A DNA stretch of 64,000 bases from contig OZ037766.1 in assembly GCA_964035545.1 (NCBI GenBank), positions 2,600,501 to 2,664,500 on the forward strand, read 5' to 3'. Made by a program: the position numbers and the translations under genes. Shown piece after piece: positions 1 to 12,147 of the stretch; positions within the stretch are counted from its first letter, which is position 1; each line of letters begins with the position of its first letter. Under the pieces are notes generated by a model. It was not told the DNA's origin. It saw only the letters and a program-made list of their open reading frames with translations, and did not search any database. This stretch comes from Bugula neritina (taxonomy: Eukaryota > Bryozoa > Gymnolaemata > Cheilostomatida > Bugulidae).

Positions 1-50
1 AGAGTCACAGTAACTGAGAGTCACAGTAACTAGTAGTCACAGTAACTTAC
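1..50. repeat. Short tandem repeat beginning inside a splice donor
   Basis: Three copies of a 15-16 bp unit (agtcacagtaact with spacer) end exactly at the GTAAGT donor of the vWD gene exon 173-51. Read on the minus strand, the donor's own GTAAGTTACTGTGACT is the first unit of the array. The array may continue left of the window. Confidence 0.75.
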
Positions 51-3000
51 CCGCCAAGTAGTCGGTTCTCCATGAAGGAAGACTGAAGCCAGTTTCTCGA
101 CACACCCCAACATAAACCTCTGCCACTCTGTTCACTGCCTCCTTGGCTGTTGTTCTGTTGTACACACAGTCACCTGTAAGAATACCTGGCAGGTGTAAAC
201 AGCAGAACTACCTGCTACCTGTTGGCAGGACACATCAGTGCAACCACCTGACATAAGCTGACAATAAATATGCTTTTACCTGAATATATATATTCACATC
301 ATACCAACCATATAACTGTATTAGAATCTATATGTACTCATCAATCCTGAAGTTTTAGTTCAGTTGTGTTTAGAATGCAGAAATATGAAAGAAAACCTTT
401 CCTATATTATTAAGAATTATCAATATAGTTAGAAACGGTGCTCTAAAGTAATCAAATTCAAAAACTAAGTGTTTAAAAACCATTTATTTTAATAATTTTT
501 CAGATAATTTTAAAAGTCTTGAAGAAATATCTAAACATATCCTACGCAAATTACCTACACTAAATATGTCACAGAGGTGTCCAACCTTTTCATGGCGAGG
601 GTCACATTGTAAAATTTAGCTTGGACTGGGGGCCACAGTGAAAGTAATTTTTAAACAACTTTATTCCAAATATCTATAAAATCATAACACAATGCAGTCC
701 CAATAATTACTGCAGGATGCATGTTTCTAGCATATATATAAAAATAAGGCATTTAAAAGGTGGTTTCCCACTTTAATTTATATACATGTGCAAACATAAT
801 TTTATTTGTTATGCTTTTGAGAACCACATAAATGTAGGCTGGGGGTCACATCCGGCCCTGGGGTTGCCTGTTGGACAGCCTGGAAACATGAGCTTTACTG
901 AAACCCACCCAACTGATCAACAGGATGTTAGAAAAAGGCAACATATGAGATCATGCAAAAATGTTACACCTGTAGGCCGCCCAAGTGTAAACTTACAGAG
1001 GCTGTATTTCAAAACACAACAGGATGTAAGTAGTTCAGGGCTTATAGAAATGAGACAGGGCGGTAGATTATACACTATAAGATATAATTCCATAGAAATG
1101 AGATAGGGCGGGTGGCTTATACTACATAATGCTATAGAGCTGCAGAGAATATTACACATTAAAAGAGCACCATTAATATTTCATAGAATACAACAGTATA
1201 ATTGTGCTTACAACAACTTGGGTATCATAGCTGATGATTTCTCCCTTGTGTATATTCTACCTTAGAAAAATGTTTCTCTTGCTTTGCCACGTAAAATAGT
1301 TAGTGCTGTCTACAGTAAATACTAGTCATGTTACAGTCTGAAGTCTTAAAATCCCCCCCCCCACCTTACTCAGTTACAAGACAGCTGAGAAGTTACTTCT
1401 GGAAGGAAGGTATTCATTTCTCTACCAAATGCACAATTTTCGTTGAAAGCATTTTATCTAGAAAAACCGTATGTTTTAATTCTTCAGCAGCATAATCTAA
1501 GCTGTATCCGCTGCCTTATCAGAATAATATACCTCAATCGGCAGCAAAGCTTTCCGCTGCAGAAAATGTGTTGTTAATACAAGAATTTAATACAGAATTT
1601 CTCTTATCTAGTTTGGTTAATAAAATACATTTCAACTTTCTCCATTCTAACAGTTGATAAACTTAGCAACCTGATACTGTGATTACCAAACCCCTTGCTA
1701 CAGGTTACTACACCCCCTAACCTGATACAGGTTACTACACCCCTAACCTGATACAGGTTACTACACCCCTTACCTGATACAGGTTACTACACCCCTTACC
1801 TGATACAGGTTACTACACTCCTTACCTTGCTCCAAACAAGCGCTGCCAAGCTCTAGATCGCTGCTCACAGATGTCACATAATTCTCGCAGAAGTCGTACA
1901 CACAGATCATCTCAAACATGTCAGTGAGCGAGGCGTCACCGTCAATACAAGACTCAAAGTACGTGGCGATGCCTTTATTGTAGACGCCACAATACTCCTG
2001 AGCCGTGATGTCCTCCGATGCTGCCTGTACTGTGGAGCAGTCGGAGGGTGTGAAGGGCAGCACGTCTGAGCTGGACTGACATCCACTGCACATAAATAGT
2101 AAGGAGTGTAGCCAGCAGGGTTACATATGCAGGGGGAGTTAAAAGGGTTGAAAACAAAATATATACTTTAATTTTCTACAATCTTATCTGTTGTTTAGAG
2201 CAATAAAAGTTATAAAGTGTTTATGCTAAGTGTTTGATACTGAGAGTTGAATTTCAAGGTAGACAATCCACCAACTAAAAGCAAACAGTAGTTACAAATT
2301 CATCACAAAATGCTGTTGGAGAATATGTAATATTTGTAAATCTACGTAATAACATACATGTACAAAACTATACAGCCGAAAATACATAACGTATATTATG
2401 AAGTATGTAATAGCTTACACTACATCTGATTGGATAATGAGATAGGAGCCGGCTATGGCAGCACCTTGTTCGGCCAGCGACAGCGCTGACACATCTGTAC
2501 CGTCAGCGGTGGAGAGATCATTGATTGAGTCACCATCATAGTTCCCACATAGCCCACATAGCTTACTGGTATAGGAGTCTGGTAAGTCCACCCTCACCGT
2601 AGAAGAGGGGGTGATAGACACTGTGATGACCTACATTAGACAACCAATCAGAATGCAGATGACATAACTGTAATCTAGCAGTTATCTGGCAGCAAATCAC
2701 AGCAGTTGAATACGGGACAGCCAGAAATTACTCATAGAATCTTTGTATTGTTATTCAGCTGTTTGACAGAAATTCTGTATGTTTTCACAGTTTTTTCACA
2801 GCTTTTTCATAGCTCTGAAAAAACTTCCTTATTGGAATTGATATGTTGATGAAAATAAATGCATTTAATTTAGTTTAGTAATTACAAACCTCAATGCCAA
2901 ATTAATTTTAAGTTTGCAAAAAAGAATGAATTTTTAAATATGTGATATTTCAATTAAGTACGCAATTATTCACTGAAGTGTAGATTATTAAATAATTATA

Positions 3001-6000
3001 GAATCAATAAAAAAATTACTATTACATAATATATGAATAGAAAATTAAAACTATTGATTTTAAAGTTTAGAATTTTAAATTAACAAAAAGCATAACAAAT
3101 TTAGTAGCAAAGTCTAGCTACTGATGGCTACCAATATTGGTAACAACTTATACCAATATATCAATATTAGTAATAATATATCAATATATTATATTAATAC
3201 TAATAATCAATATACCAAAACCAAACTATCCTTGGAAAATTGTGCTGGCCAGCAGGACTTGTATCTAGCAGGTAATAACTCCAATTACTTTGAAAAGCAA
3301 AAGCTAAACTAGTAATTTCACTTGTTTATTACTGAGAGAGTTAGTTAGTTTATGTTTATTTTGTTTGCAATATAAGTCTGTCACATAAATAAATCCATGT
3401 TGCACTAAACCAAGATTTCCAAGAAAAGACTTCCAATTTCAGACTTAATGTATTATAAGAAAATCTACTATTTAGTCAAATGAACGCTAATGAGAAAATA
3501 GTAAACACAAATAAATTGAGAAATTATTTAACAAAATTTTCCTCAGTTCTGTATAGCATCAGATTTTATCTCCAAGAATTAATTTATAAAATTCCCACCT
3601 CTGTTGCATTGGTTAACGGGTCGGTAACATGTATTGTTGCGGATCTGCCCTCAGTACCGCTGTAGATCATCAGCTCGGAGTTGGCTGTTAGCAGATTTGT
3701 TACTGGCTCTCCATCTACCTATAAATATATAAATTATGCTCACACAAGTTCATAGTCACCATCCCTGCAAGAAACTCCTGATGGGAAGGGTCTTATATTA
3801 AATTAGGCTAAGGACTTATTCGAATAGGGCACATGAGCAATTAAGACTGGATGCTCTTCCTATAACATCACCAATGGCCTTTACTGGGGTTCAAGCCCAC
3901 GACTTCATGTTTACTAGGCAAACGCTCTAACTTATAGACCACTTCTAACCCCTAGACCATGCTCTAACCCCTATACCACCCTCTAACCCCTAGAACACGG
4001 CTGCACATAAATTATGCTGACAAACATCGAAGCAAAAAAAATCAGACCTTAGCTTCATGTTAGATTCATCAACAAAGAACTGCAATAGAAGTATTTTAGT
4101 TAACGTTTTGATTCAATACCAATAACGTACATCACTTTACATTAAACAAGTAAACAGCCGCCTAGTAACAAAAGTTCAACTAATTTGTGCTCAACTTCCA
4201 ACCTGTGCCACACTTTTCCTTTATTCCAATTTGTTTACTAGCAAGCTCTTAACAGTCACGCAAGTTTGAATGATGCTAATCAATTCTATTATTTTATTAT
4301 AATAGTTATCCCCGGGTGACCTCTTGTGGGCGTATAATAGTCAGCAGTGTAATTTCTTTCAAATAGGTTATCAATGGTTGCGTGCTTTGGATTCTAAACT
4401 TTAAATTGCTTTACAATCTCAAGACTCAATGGTCCGATCGAACTCCTAGCAGGAATGTTGTTTATTTGATTCAACAACTTTTTTAAAATCAATTTTTCCA
4501 TCAGAGTTCAAGGTTTTTGTAAAAGTTTTTAATTGAACAAATATTATTGTGAATATTATTAACCATTATTATTTTATTATATTATTAACTGCTGCCTGCC
4601 AAATTATCAAGCTTTTATCATAATTAGTAAACAAACCCAGTTGACTTAGCATCATGTGTACATTCTGAGTTCCTTACACTGTTTTAACAATAGTCAGAGA
4701 GAGTAGAATTCCCAGCATAATTTTAACGTACTTGAACTATTCAACTTTAATAAATTACAAGATGACATTTGAATAGCAGAGAAAAATAATCTTGCAAAAC
4801 AACACTTTTGTTAGTAACTGGATATGCAAAAGTAACCAATCAAGTCAACTAAGAGATTAGCCTACCGGAGCTTTGTGTAATACACTGAACAATAGAGCAA
4901 TAGCATTGGCAAGTTATTTCTATATAATTTCAACTCATTAAGCCACAAGATTTCAATAATTTAATTTAATTAAATACATTTTAAGAATTTTTTAAACACA
5001 GTTACACAAATTAATTTGTAAGCCTTACTTGATCAATTTTTCAATCATCATCTAAGATTCCTATGTTTATTACTATATAATTCTCACATATTTTGGCACC
5101 ATTTAGATAATATTGCATGTAACTCAAGTACAAATTAAAATTGAATTTTGTTCAACCTTGTCGGCTAAAAAATGTTGAAACAAAAGCATCCGACAGCTTT
5201 TCAACTATGGTAGTTGAAGCTTCTTTTTCAGAAAAATTATTTGAAGAATTCAAATAACAAAATTAAGATAAACGAATAGAAAGCTTGAGGTTATATATAC
5301 TGCAGACGAGATGCATTCATAGGTTTGCATGTTGCATCTTAAATTGATTTTAATATAATCCTTGAGTCTAAACATACCAGCTATATTCTAAAGGATGATG
5401 TTTGACCTACATTTACAGAAGAATATATTAGACAAACACTATTCAGTTAACAATGCTACACACATATATATCAGGCAAACTTGTCTCATGTCCCTTATTA
5501 CAAAAGACACCCAATACACACCAAACAGTCTCTAACATCTGTAACCTCTAATTTCAGCGTTAGATCATACCTTAGTCAACGAACTAGTTTGTAAATTTGA
5601 GAAAACTGTGTATTATTCAATGGATGCTTACAGTAGCTGTTTGATCACTACAGAGTTTCACAGTGAAGCTGGCATACAGTATTTGCACACAGTTCACTTT
5701 CGACACTTCCTCCAACATGACGTTGTGAATAGAGATCTGAAATTGTGCTGCTGCCTTCACGCCGGCTGGGCACGTGTAACTCAGCAGAAACTGACATTTA
5801 CTGCTGACATCAATTCTAGCTCTGTCAAAAGTTAGCACGTGCTCTGTGCCAAACACGTAGCAACTGGAATGTAACAGCTGTCCTTTTCCTCCTGTAAAAT
5901 GGGAAAGTTGATGCTCAGCTTAGAAAAACAGATAAATAAGCATTTTAAAATAAATTATAAGCAAACATTTTAGAATAAATTATAAGTAAACATTTTAAAA

Positions 6001-6620
6001 TAAATTATAAGTAAACATTTTAGAATAAATTATAAGTAAACATTTTAAAATAAAAAATAAGTAAATACTAGTTGAGAAGTTTTTGTTGATATATTCGAAT
6101 AATATTAACATGAAAAGAAAGCTAGCGCAATAGAAATTATTAAAACATTGAAAATATGCATTTCAAAACAAGTGAAAATTTTGAATACATAAAAAAAGGA
6201 GTGAATTTAAAGAAGTTATAAATTTGTATACAGAGTTGTGGCAACTCATAGTTGAGAGTTGGTAAGTTAAGTATGAATTTAAGATGCACACCAAATATCA
6301 ACATTACATAATTATTTACTAATTTAGCCTATTAACACTAACAATTTCCTAAAATTTAATTTTGGGTTTTGTGCTCAAGTTTTACTATTTTCACAAGTTA
6401 AGATAGTTAACATTTTGTTCAAACTTGTAAAACAACAAACTTGTAAACCTGCACATTTTCTTCATTCACTTTATTTTACTAATAATCTTTTTTAGAAAGA
6501 TAGCCTCATAATTTGGGTATACAAAAATGAAATATACTTACCGGGAGAAGTGACAAGTAAAGTGCATAGAGAACACAAAAAATAATTTAAACGAAACATC
6601 CAAGATGATCTTGTAGCCAT
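51..6620 (-). CDS. Secreted vWD-C8 domain protein (mucin/zonadhesin-like), 5' part, partial
   Basis: Six coding exons on the minus strand: 6620-6542, 5891-5632, 3718-3599, 2630-2419, 2085-1826 and 173-51. All have GT-AG borders and matching phases, giving about 351 residues before the gene leaves the window at the left. Exon 1 encodes a hydrophobic signal peptide (MATRSSWMFRLNYFLC, residues 1-25), so the protein is secreted. Residues about 35-230 form a von Willebrand D domain: HVLTFDRARI near its start and the hallmark CGLCGNYDGD in exon 4. Exons 5-6 form a C8 domain, with CVYDFCENY and the late C8 pattern VCRETGFSLPSWRTDY. vWD-C8 units occur in gel-forming mucins, zonadhesin, tectorin and IgGFc-binding proteins and build disulfide-linked extracellular polymers. 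Which of these it is cannot be told because the rest is missing. Two arrays abut its donors (1-50 and 1687-1825), and a SINE sits in intron 3. Confidence 0.85.
572..882. mobile_element. hAT-like MITE, copy 1 (old)
   Basis: A 311-bp element with imperfect terminal inverted repeats: CAGAGGTGTCCAAC at the left and GTTGGACAGCCTG at the right. It matches the element at 24468-24807 in inverted orientation, including the internal blocks around cctacatttatgt and ggccacagtgaaag. There is no coding capacity. The 8 bases on either side are not a clear duplication, so the copy looks old. The termini and the 8-bp duplication of the second copy suggest the hAT superfamily (inference). It lies downstream of the exon at 1826-2085, in the last visible intron of the vWD gene. 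Confidence 0.7.
1687..1825. repeat. 26-bp minisatellite carrying repeated splice donors
   Basis: About five copies of a 26-bp unit, cctgatacaggttactacac plus cccytwa, sit directly downstream of vWD gene exon 5 (minus strand). Each unit read on the minus strand contains CAG|GTAAGG or a one-base variant, a better donor consensus than the real CAAG|GTAAGG at 1826/1825. Use of the later donors would change the reading frame, because 26 is not a multiple of 3. Confidence 0.85.
3738..3945 (-). mobile_element. tRNA-derived SINE, copy in vWD gene intron
   Basis: On the minus strand the sequence reads as a tRNA-like head, GTTAGAGCGTTTGCCTAGTA, followed by a B-box-like GGGCTTGAACCCC. A conserved body (containing ACATCACCAATGG on the plus strand) comes next. 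It matches the copies near 22130-22330 and 24240-24456. The region around CTAGTAAACA resembles the tRNA-Thr(AGU) anticodon arm, so a tRNA-Thr origin is possible (inference). Boundaries are approximate. Confidence 0.65.
5941..6066. repeat. 25-bp AT-rich tandem repeat
   Basis: Five copies of a 25-bp unit (cattttaaaataaattataa plus gtaaa) lie in vWD gene intron 1. The array begins about 50 bases upstream of the exon 2 acceptor on the minus strand. Copies differ by single substitutions. Confidence 0.85.
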
Positions 6621-9378
6621 TTTCCCAGTAGATGTACAAAATGTAAAAAATTAGATAGAAAAATATATTTATCGGGTTAAAAGTCTCGCCTGATTAGGTT
6701 TCTTCAATGCCATATCTGAAATCCTTTTCAACTATTTACTATCACACCCAAACTAATCAGAGTTATTCAGTGGTATAAATAAGCAAGAGGCTTCGTTAAT
6801 TATGGAAACATTTTAAGCAGCACTTCCAATCAGCCAATGAGTGACAAGCATTTGTTATTCACGTGCATTCACAAGTTTCCTATTTGAGTGCGTTACAATA
6901 ATATAGCCAAATATTGCACCCTTGCAGATATTGAAATAGATTACAGACAATAGCATATATTATAGCATATATAGCAAACGTCATTAGCCTATTCAATAGT
7001 ACAATAAAGATTACGCATTAGACAAATATCTTTCTTTTGTGGAAGCACCTAAACCAAGTTCACTAGTAAAGTTTACAACTGGAAATCCTCAAAAGATTAT
7101 CTGTGTAAATACAGGAACAATGTTTGAATCATGTGCCTTATGATAAGAAAAAACCTATATTGCTTTAATTGTCTTTAAATAGTTTTCAACAGCTCTAATT
7201 AGATGACAGGTTGCAACATTTGAATTGTGCATTTCCAAAGAACTAGATTCTAGAAGGCAGTCTAAGGGGTTAATAGAACAGTTTCTAGAACAACACGGCA
7301 TTTCAGTTCTAAGGTAATAACAGAAACCTTTTTATAGCCCTATCATATACACCTTTATCTATCAAATCCATCAAATACAGTACAGCTGTACGTTTAGAAT
7401 ATTTTGGGTTACACTGAAACTTATCCGAATTGTACAACACCTCTAGTTGAATGAAATCATCAAATTTTAAGAAAGTAACAAAAGCTGGTGGAATTTAACC
7501 GCCCAATAAAATTGTAAACAACATTATTTTATGAGCAACTTTGACAATCTCAATACCAAAGGAAATTTGATTCGAGGTATTCATTATGACAAAGAGCAAT
7601 TCTATTTATAGCAATGGCTAACGTAGCAAATGATGTTATCTTGAAAGATAGTAGTGCAACACTTTTCAACTCTTTCTAAAATAAACATTCAATAAAAGCT
7701 ATAAAAAAGGATCCCAATGAACAGCGAAAAAAATTAGGCTAAAAGCTAATGAAAGATTTTTGAAGAGTTTTGCTTCAAAATAATCAAAATTTTGAACAAC
7801 CATGGATAAAAAATATACTGCTGAAAAAATATTATATGGAATTTAAAAATCACAGAGCTTCAATTTGGGACCAAATTAAACTTTGGAACAGATAAGATTT
7901 TAGAAAAAAAGTCCACCCGTTCCATTGACAGAAAGGGTGGTAGTTTCACAGTATTACACAAGTGTTATGGGTGTGTCTTTTTTACGGTATGATGATTCCA
8001 TTGTATTTACATTGTCATACACAGTTCAATTGCTGAATGAAATACCTGCCTTAATGTTCACTGGGCAACCATTCATTGGATCATGTTATACAAAACAAAA
8101 CAACCAACCTGTCACCCCTTGCCCACTATATATCTTATGTCAAAAGTTCATGGAACATTGGAGTTTAAAGAAAGAATGAACGCAAGATATCACGAGTGAT
8201 AATATAGTAATACAATATGAAAAAACTATCAGAATTAGCTAAAGGTAAAATATACCCGGTAAAATCGGAAATAGTGATCACTGCCACAACAGGTATGACA
8301 TGGGTCAAGGAGCTTGGTTATGCCGCCACTACAAATTGCAGTGTCATTCATAATTTAATTGTAAGTTTTGAGAAGTTACTTGATGAGATACTCTATATTA
8401 TATATTAATCTATTATTGTATTGCAGCTAAAAAAGCCATGCAGAGAAAAGCTTGCATTCATAAACAGTCTGTATCAAAGCATCAAGATGCTAACCTTAAT
8501 ACTGTAAAATCATTAAAGCACCTGCTTTGCCTGCCAGTATACAAGCTATAATACATACAACTACTGCAGCTGCAACTACAGAATTTCATTTACTAAAGTA
8601 ATTTTCCATGCACATTGCAACTCAAAAGTATTTATAAACTAAACTTACTTTAAATCAAGTTGAACAGAAAATACATATTTTAAGAAACTATGCCAAAATA
8701 ATTGGGCTGAAATATCAGCAAACAAAAACATTTCATTGACCCTTCCGAGTGTCTGTAATGTTGAAGCAAAATATTTTTGAAATGTTATTAATCAATAATT
8801 CAAAAAAATACATTATTAAAATATATTGAAATTATAGTTTAGTTCATAAAAAATTTTGTCAGAAAATCTCATGTGCAACATGCTATTGTTGTCATAAAAA
8901 GATTGCCAGAAAAGTAATAAATAATTTGTCACTTGCATGGGAACACAACTGCAAATCATACAAACACTCTAATAGAGCTATATAACAATTCACCTATCTT
9001 ATTTTAAATTCTTTTCATTAGGCTATGTGATATATTGTTGAATATTTTATCTTCAATCTGACTTCAGTGCTTTGCCGATTAATAAACTCATTATTAAAAA
9101 TGAAATTGTGACTGACAAAAAAATAAAAATAAATATTTGCATTTATGTTTTTATTTTTATAGTCTGAGAGAATATAACTCCAATTACCTAACACTTTGTT
9201 GGAACTTGCTTACTTTTTTAAAGGTTTCCTATATTGTGATTAATATAAACTTCAGGTTTTTCATTTACAACCATATTGTTTGAATGATCATAAATGCTAT
9301 TTGATTTATATAATTATTAAACATGTTATTTTTGATTTCCTACAAGTACAAAACAACAATGAAGTGAATGACAATTAT
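6621..9378. other. Intergenic, no gene recognised
   Basis: This AT-rich stretch lies between the 5' end of the vWD gene and the LTR element, so the left part should hold that gene's promoter. Short open frames at 7925-8179 and 8217-8408 (plus) show no recognisable domain, no homopolymer-free coding bias and no convincing splice partners. I see no RNA gene here. Confidence 0.5.
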
Positions 9379-10283
9379 TGTAGTAATTCGTGGAATTACT
9401 AGTTTGTGGGTTTTTATTGTGTATTACTAATTACTGCATCATGCTGTGAGGTTACAGAAGGAACCGAACAAGTGGATTAGGAATGCGAGAATTATATTTA
9501 AGTAAACAACATACGAGTAAAAATAACATACATCAGCCGAGAAAGAATATACAAAAGTCGTAGTACTACATGAGTTAGCCTGCCAGTTCCAATCTGCCTG
9601 TGGGCGGCTGAAGGTGCTGTATATATACGAGAGCTCGCCTCTGATTGGTTGGTATTAATATCACGTCATCCTGGCCATTACTTCAAGGTTCATCCGGGCA
9701 AGCTGATGCATAGCTGTCACTTTGTTGATGATGGAAAATACCCACACTTGCTCAGACGACTGTAAGCATGATTCATCGCAGCCACAGCTGGCTGGATCGT
9801 GATTGGTCCATGGGTTCCGGTGGACCGCGGGAAGTCCCCGCATTTCACATGTGCCGTACGGCACGAAGGAATGTTAACATGTAGTCAACTGATGTATTGA
9901 TGAGTGAGTCCAGCTAAGTGAATGGCCATAGCGTCGCTGGTGCGGAACAGCATACGGTCTCTCTAGTAATGGTGATGCCGTCAAGCTAGGCATTAACTAC
10001 TAGTACTGGCAGCCTGTTATGATGACCATGCGTACGCATTACGTTACATCTATTACACTGCAGTCCATGGTTATAGCTGCCGGCGGTGTTCCATTGCCGA
10101 TGGCGTGACATTAGTAAACTACTTACGTGACATTAGTAAACTACCTACGTGACATTAGTAACTACCTACGTGACTACTAACCGCTAACTACTAACCATAG
10201 CGGGTTAATTACATCACACATTGACGATGTGTGATTATACTACGACAGGTGAATAATAATATAGATAACCAAAACTCACTATA
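9379..10283 (-). repeat. 3' LTR (905 bp)
   Basis: Matches the other LTR base for base over most of its length. The main difference is one missing 22-bp unit in the small array at about 10107-10172 (gtgacattagtaaactacct plus ac). Its first bases on minus read TATAGT rather than TGTAGT, so the outer TG has mutated. Minus-strand signals are CCAAT at 9648-9644, TATATATA at 9627-9620 and AATAAA at 9418-9413. Confidence 0.9.
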
Positions 10284-10294
10284 CTCCCCCCACC
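10284..10294 (-). other. Polypurine tract
   Basis: Minus strand GGTGGGGGGAG lies immediately upstream of the 3' LTR. That is the expected position of the plus-strand primer of reverse transcription. Confidence 0.75.
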
Positions 10295-10568
10295 ATCGGA
10301 AAGTACACCTTTCCGATAAGAAAGGAGTACAAGAAAACAAACAGACAAAAAAAAAGAAAACACAATTAGAATACAATATAAGAACGCCACCAAAAAAAAA
10401 TATTCACACAGAAACTGCAACAATATAACAGACATTCGGTATACACTACTTACAAATAAGGGAAACTACAGGAGCACAGTCTACAAGTACAATAAGCTGG
10501 CTAATACCTTAGGATCAGACTTCTGTGTTAGGTTACGAAGGTGTCACTGCTGATATGGCTGGTCGGGT

Positions 10569-10802
10569 TTACCGGGGTCGGGGATATTCTCTGCCTTGGA
10601 CATTACTACAAGCAGAGGCTGAGGCCGTGAGATTTTCCTCGGGCTCCTCTGAGCTTGAACACCTATCAAGGAGGGGGTTGACATGAAGGGCGTGTCCATC
10701 ATCAGAGCGAAAGTCGGCAAGTCGTTGCCCTGCTCTGGCTATATGCGCCTGTCTTTCCAGCTGCTCCTTAGTGCCACAAAGAGGACGGGTACTCTCCATC
10801 AC
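10569..10802 (-). CDS. Unrecognised 77-codon ORF near the polypurine tract
   Basis: Minus-strand frame in the 3' half of the element's internal region, ending CSNVQGREYPRPR. It has a charged, helix-like middle (KEQLERQAHIARAGQRLADF) and a Ser/Glu-rich tail. Position suggests the 3' end of a lost pol gene or of an extra ORF of the parent element. No family is recognised and it is not shown to be translated. Confidence 0.2.
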   Translation of the reverse strand: MMESTRPLCGTKEQLERQAHIARAGQRLADFRSDDGHALHVNPLLDRCSSSEEPEENLTASASACSNVQGREYPRPR

Positions 10803-10891
10803 GACGCCGTCTGCCGTTCAGTAGTACGCCGAGGTTCTTGAGACGTTTGCCGCCACTTCCAGCGTAAGCTCGACACCTGCTCGTACAACTC

Positions 10892-11197
10892 TTACTGAAG
10901 TGCTTCCCTACAGCGTAGCGTAGCCAGGGAATATGTATAGACAGTGCTCCTCCACGCCACCCGTACTTCCTTCACCAAAGGTCTGCTGAATGAGCGGTGT
11001 GAATTGTCTACTTGTGCATTGCATTCGCACTGGTAAGACGCCAGACCCTCCCGGTCTTGGGCACTACACGCGTTAGAGAAATACCTGTTAAAAGGTCGCT
11101 GGTGCATTCGATATCTAATGTCATTGTAACAGTCCTGCCTGTAATCTCCTATCCTTGGAAACGGCATCGGTTCTTCATATCCCACAGCATTGTACAC
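10892..11197 (-). CDS. Unrecognised 101-codon ORF next to the primer site
   Basis: Starts a few bases inside the LTR element's internal region, ATG at 11197, directly after the primer site. That is where gag would normally begin. The product begins MYNAVGYEEPMPFPRI and is rich in Arg, Cys and Tyr. I see no zinc knuckle or capsid motif. It may be a remnant of a gag leader left after deletion of the coding region, or a chance frame. Confidence 0.25.
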   Translation of the reverse strand: MYNAVGYEEPMPFPRIGDYRQDCYNDIRYRMHQRPFNRYFSNACSAQDREGLASYQCECNAQVDNSHRSFSRPLVKEVRVAWRSTVYTYSLATLRCREALQ

Positions 11198-11201
11198 AAA
11201 T

Positions 11202-11219
11202 ATCCCACCGCTGCCACCA
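11202..11219 (-). other. Primer binding site for tRNA-Leu
   Basis: Minus strand TGGTGGCAGCGGTGGGAT, one base after the 5' LTR. The plus strand atcccaccgctgccacca equals the 3' acceptor/T-arm end plus CCA of animal tRNA-Leu (AAG/UAG type), as I know that tRNA. This fixes element orientation. Confidence 0.85.
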
Positions 11220-11220
11220 C

Positions 11221-12147
11221 TGTAGTAATTCGTGGAATTACTAGTTTGTGGGTTTTTATTGTGTATTACTAATTACTGCATCATGCTGTGAGGTTACAGA
11301 AGGAACCGAACAAGTGGATTAGGAATGCGAGAATTATATTTAAGTAAACAACATACGAGTAAAAATAACATACATCAGCCGAGAAAGAATATACAAAAGT
11401 CGTAGTACTACATGAGTTAGCCTGCCAGTTCCAATCTGCCTGTGGGCGGCTGAAGGTGCTGTATATATACGAGAGCTCGCCTCTGATTGGTTGGTATTAA
11501 TATCACGTCATCCTGGCCATTACTTCAAGGTTCATCCGGGCAAGCTGATGCATAGCTGTCACTTTGTTGATGATGGAAAATACCCACACTTGCTCAGACG
11601 ACTGTAAGCATGATTCATCGCAGCCACAGCTGGCTGGATCGTGATTGGTCCATGGGTTCCGGTGGACCGCGGGAAGTCCCCGCATTTCACATGTGCCGTA
11701 CGGCACGAAGGAATGTTAACATGTAGTCAACTGATGTATTGATGAGTGAGTCCAGCTAAGTGAATGGCCATAGCGTCGCTGGTGCGGAACAGCATACGGT
11801 CTCTCTAGTAATGGTGATGCCGTCAAGCTAGGCATTAACTACTAGTACTGGCAGCCTGTTATGATGACCATGCGTACGCATTACGTTACATCTATTACAC
11901 TGCAGTCCATGGTTATAGCTGCCGGCGGTGTTCCATTGCCGATGGCGTGACATTAGTAAACTACTTACGTGACATTAGTAAACTACCTACGTGACATTAG
12001 TAAACTACCTACGTGACATTAGTAACTACCTACGTGACTACTAACCGCTAACTACTAACCATAGCGGGTTAATTACATCACACATTGACGATGTGTGATT
12101 ATACTACGACAGGTGAATAATAATATAGATAACCAAAACTCACTACA
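11221..12147 (-). repeat. 5' LTR (927 bp) with CCAAT and TATA boxes
   Basis: Twenty-two bases longer than the 3' LTR because of one extra 22-bp unit in the array at about 11947-12034. It begins TGTAGT and ends ACTACA on the minus strand. Promoter signals on minus are CCAAT (11490-11486), then TATATATA (11469-11462) about 17 bases later, and AATAAA at 11260-11255 near the LTR end. This is the order expected for U3-R-U5. Confidence 0.9.

Larger units (their letters stand above)
9379..12147 (-). mobile_element. Non-autonomous LTR retrotransposon, full length
   Basis: Two near-identical direct repeats (9379-10283 and 11221-12147) flank only about 0.94 kb of internal DNA. LTR ends are TGTAGT...ACTACA. 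The element is flanked by a 4-bp duplication, TTAT, at 9375-9378 and 12148-12151. Several signals all say minus orientation. An 18-base primer site lies at 11219-11202, TGGTGGCAGCGGTGGGAT on minus, complementary to the 3' end of animal tRNA-Leu with CCA. A purine tract GGTGGGGGGAG lies at 10294-10284. CCAAT, TATA and AATAAA signals run in order within each LTR. No gag, protease, reverse transcriptase or integrase can be recognised, so it must move with enzymes from another element. Near-identity of the LTRs implies a recent insertion. Confidence 0.9.

Noticed and set aside
9661..9864. 67-codon minus ORF present twice (also 11503-11706)
   Set aside because: It lies in the U3 part of both LTRs, upstream of the TATA box, so it would not be in the element transcript. 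It is duplicated only because the LTRs are.
11202..11219. Partial tRNA-Leu gene
   Set aside because: Only the 3' 18 bases including CCA are present, exactly beside an LTR; this is a primer binding site. CCA is not normally encoded in animal tRNA genes.
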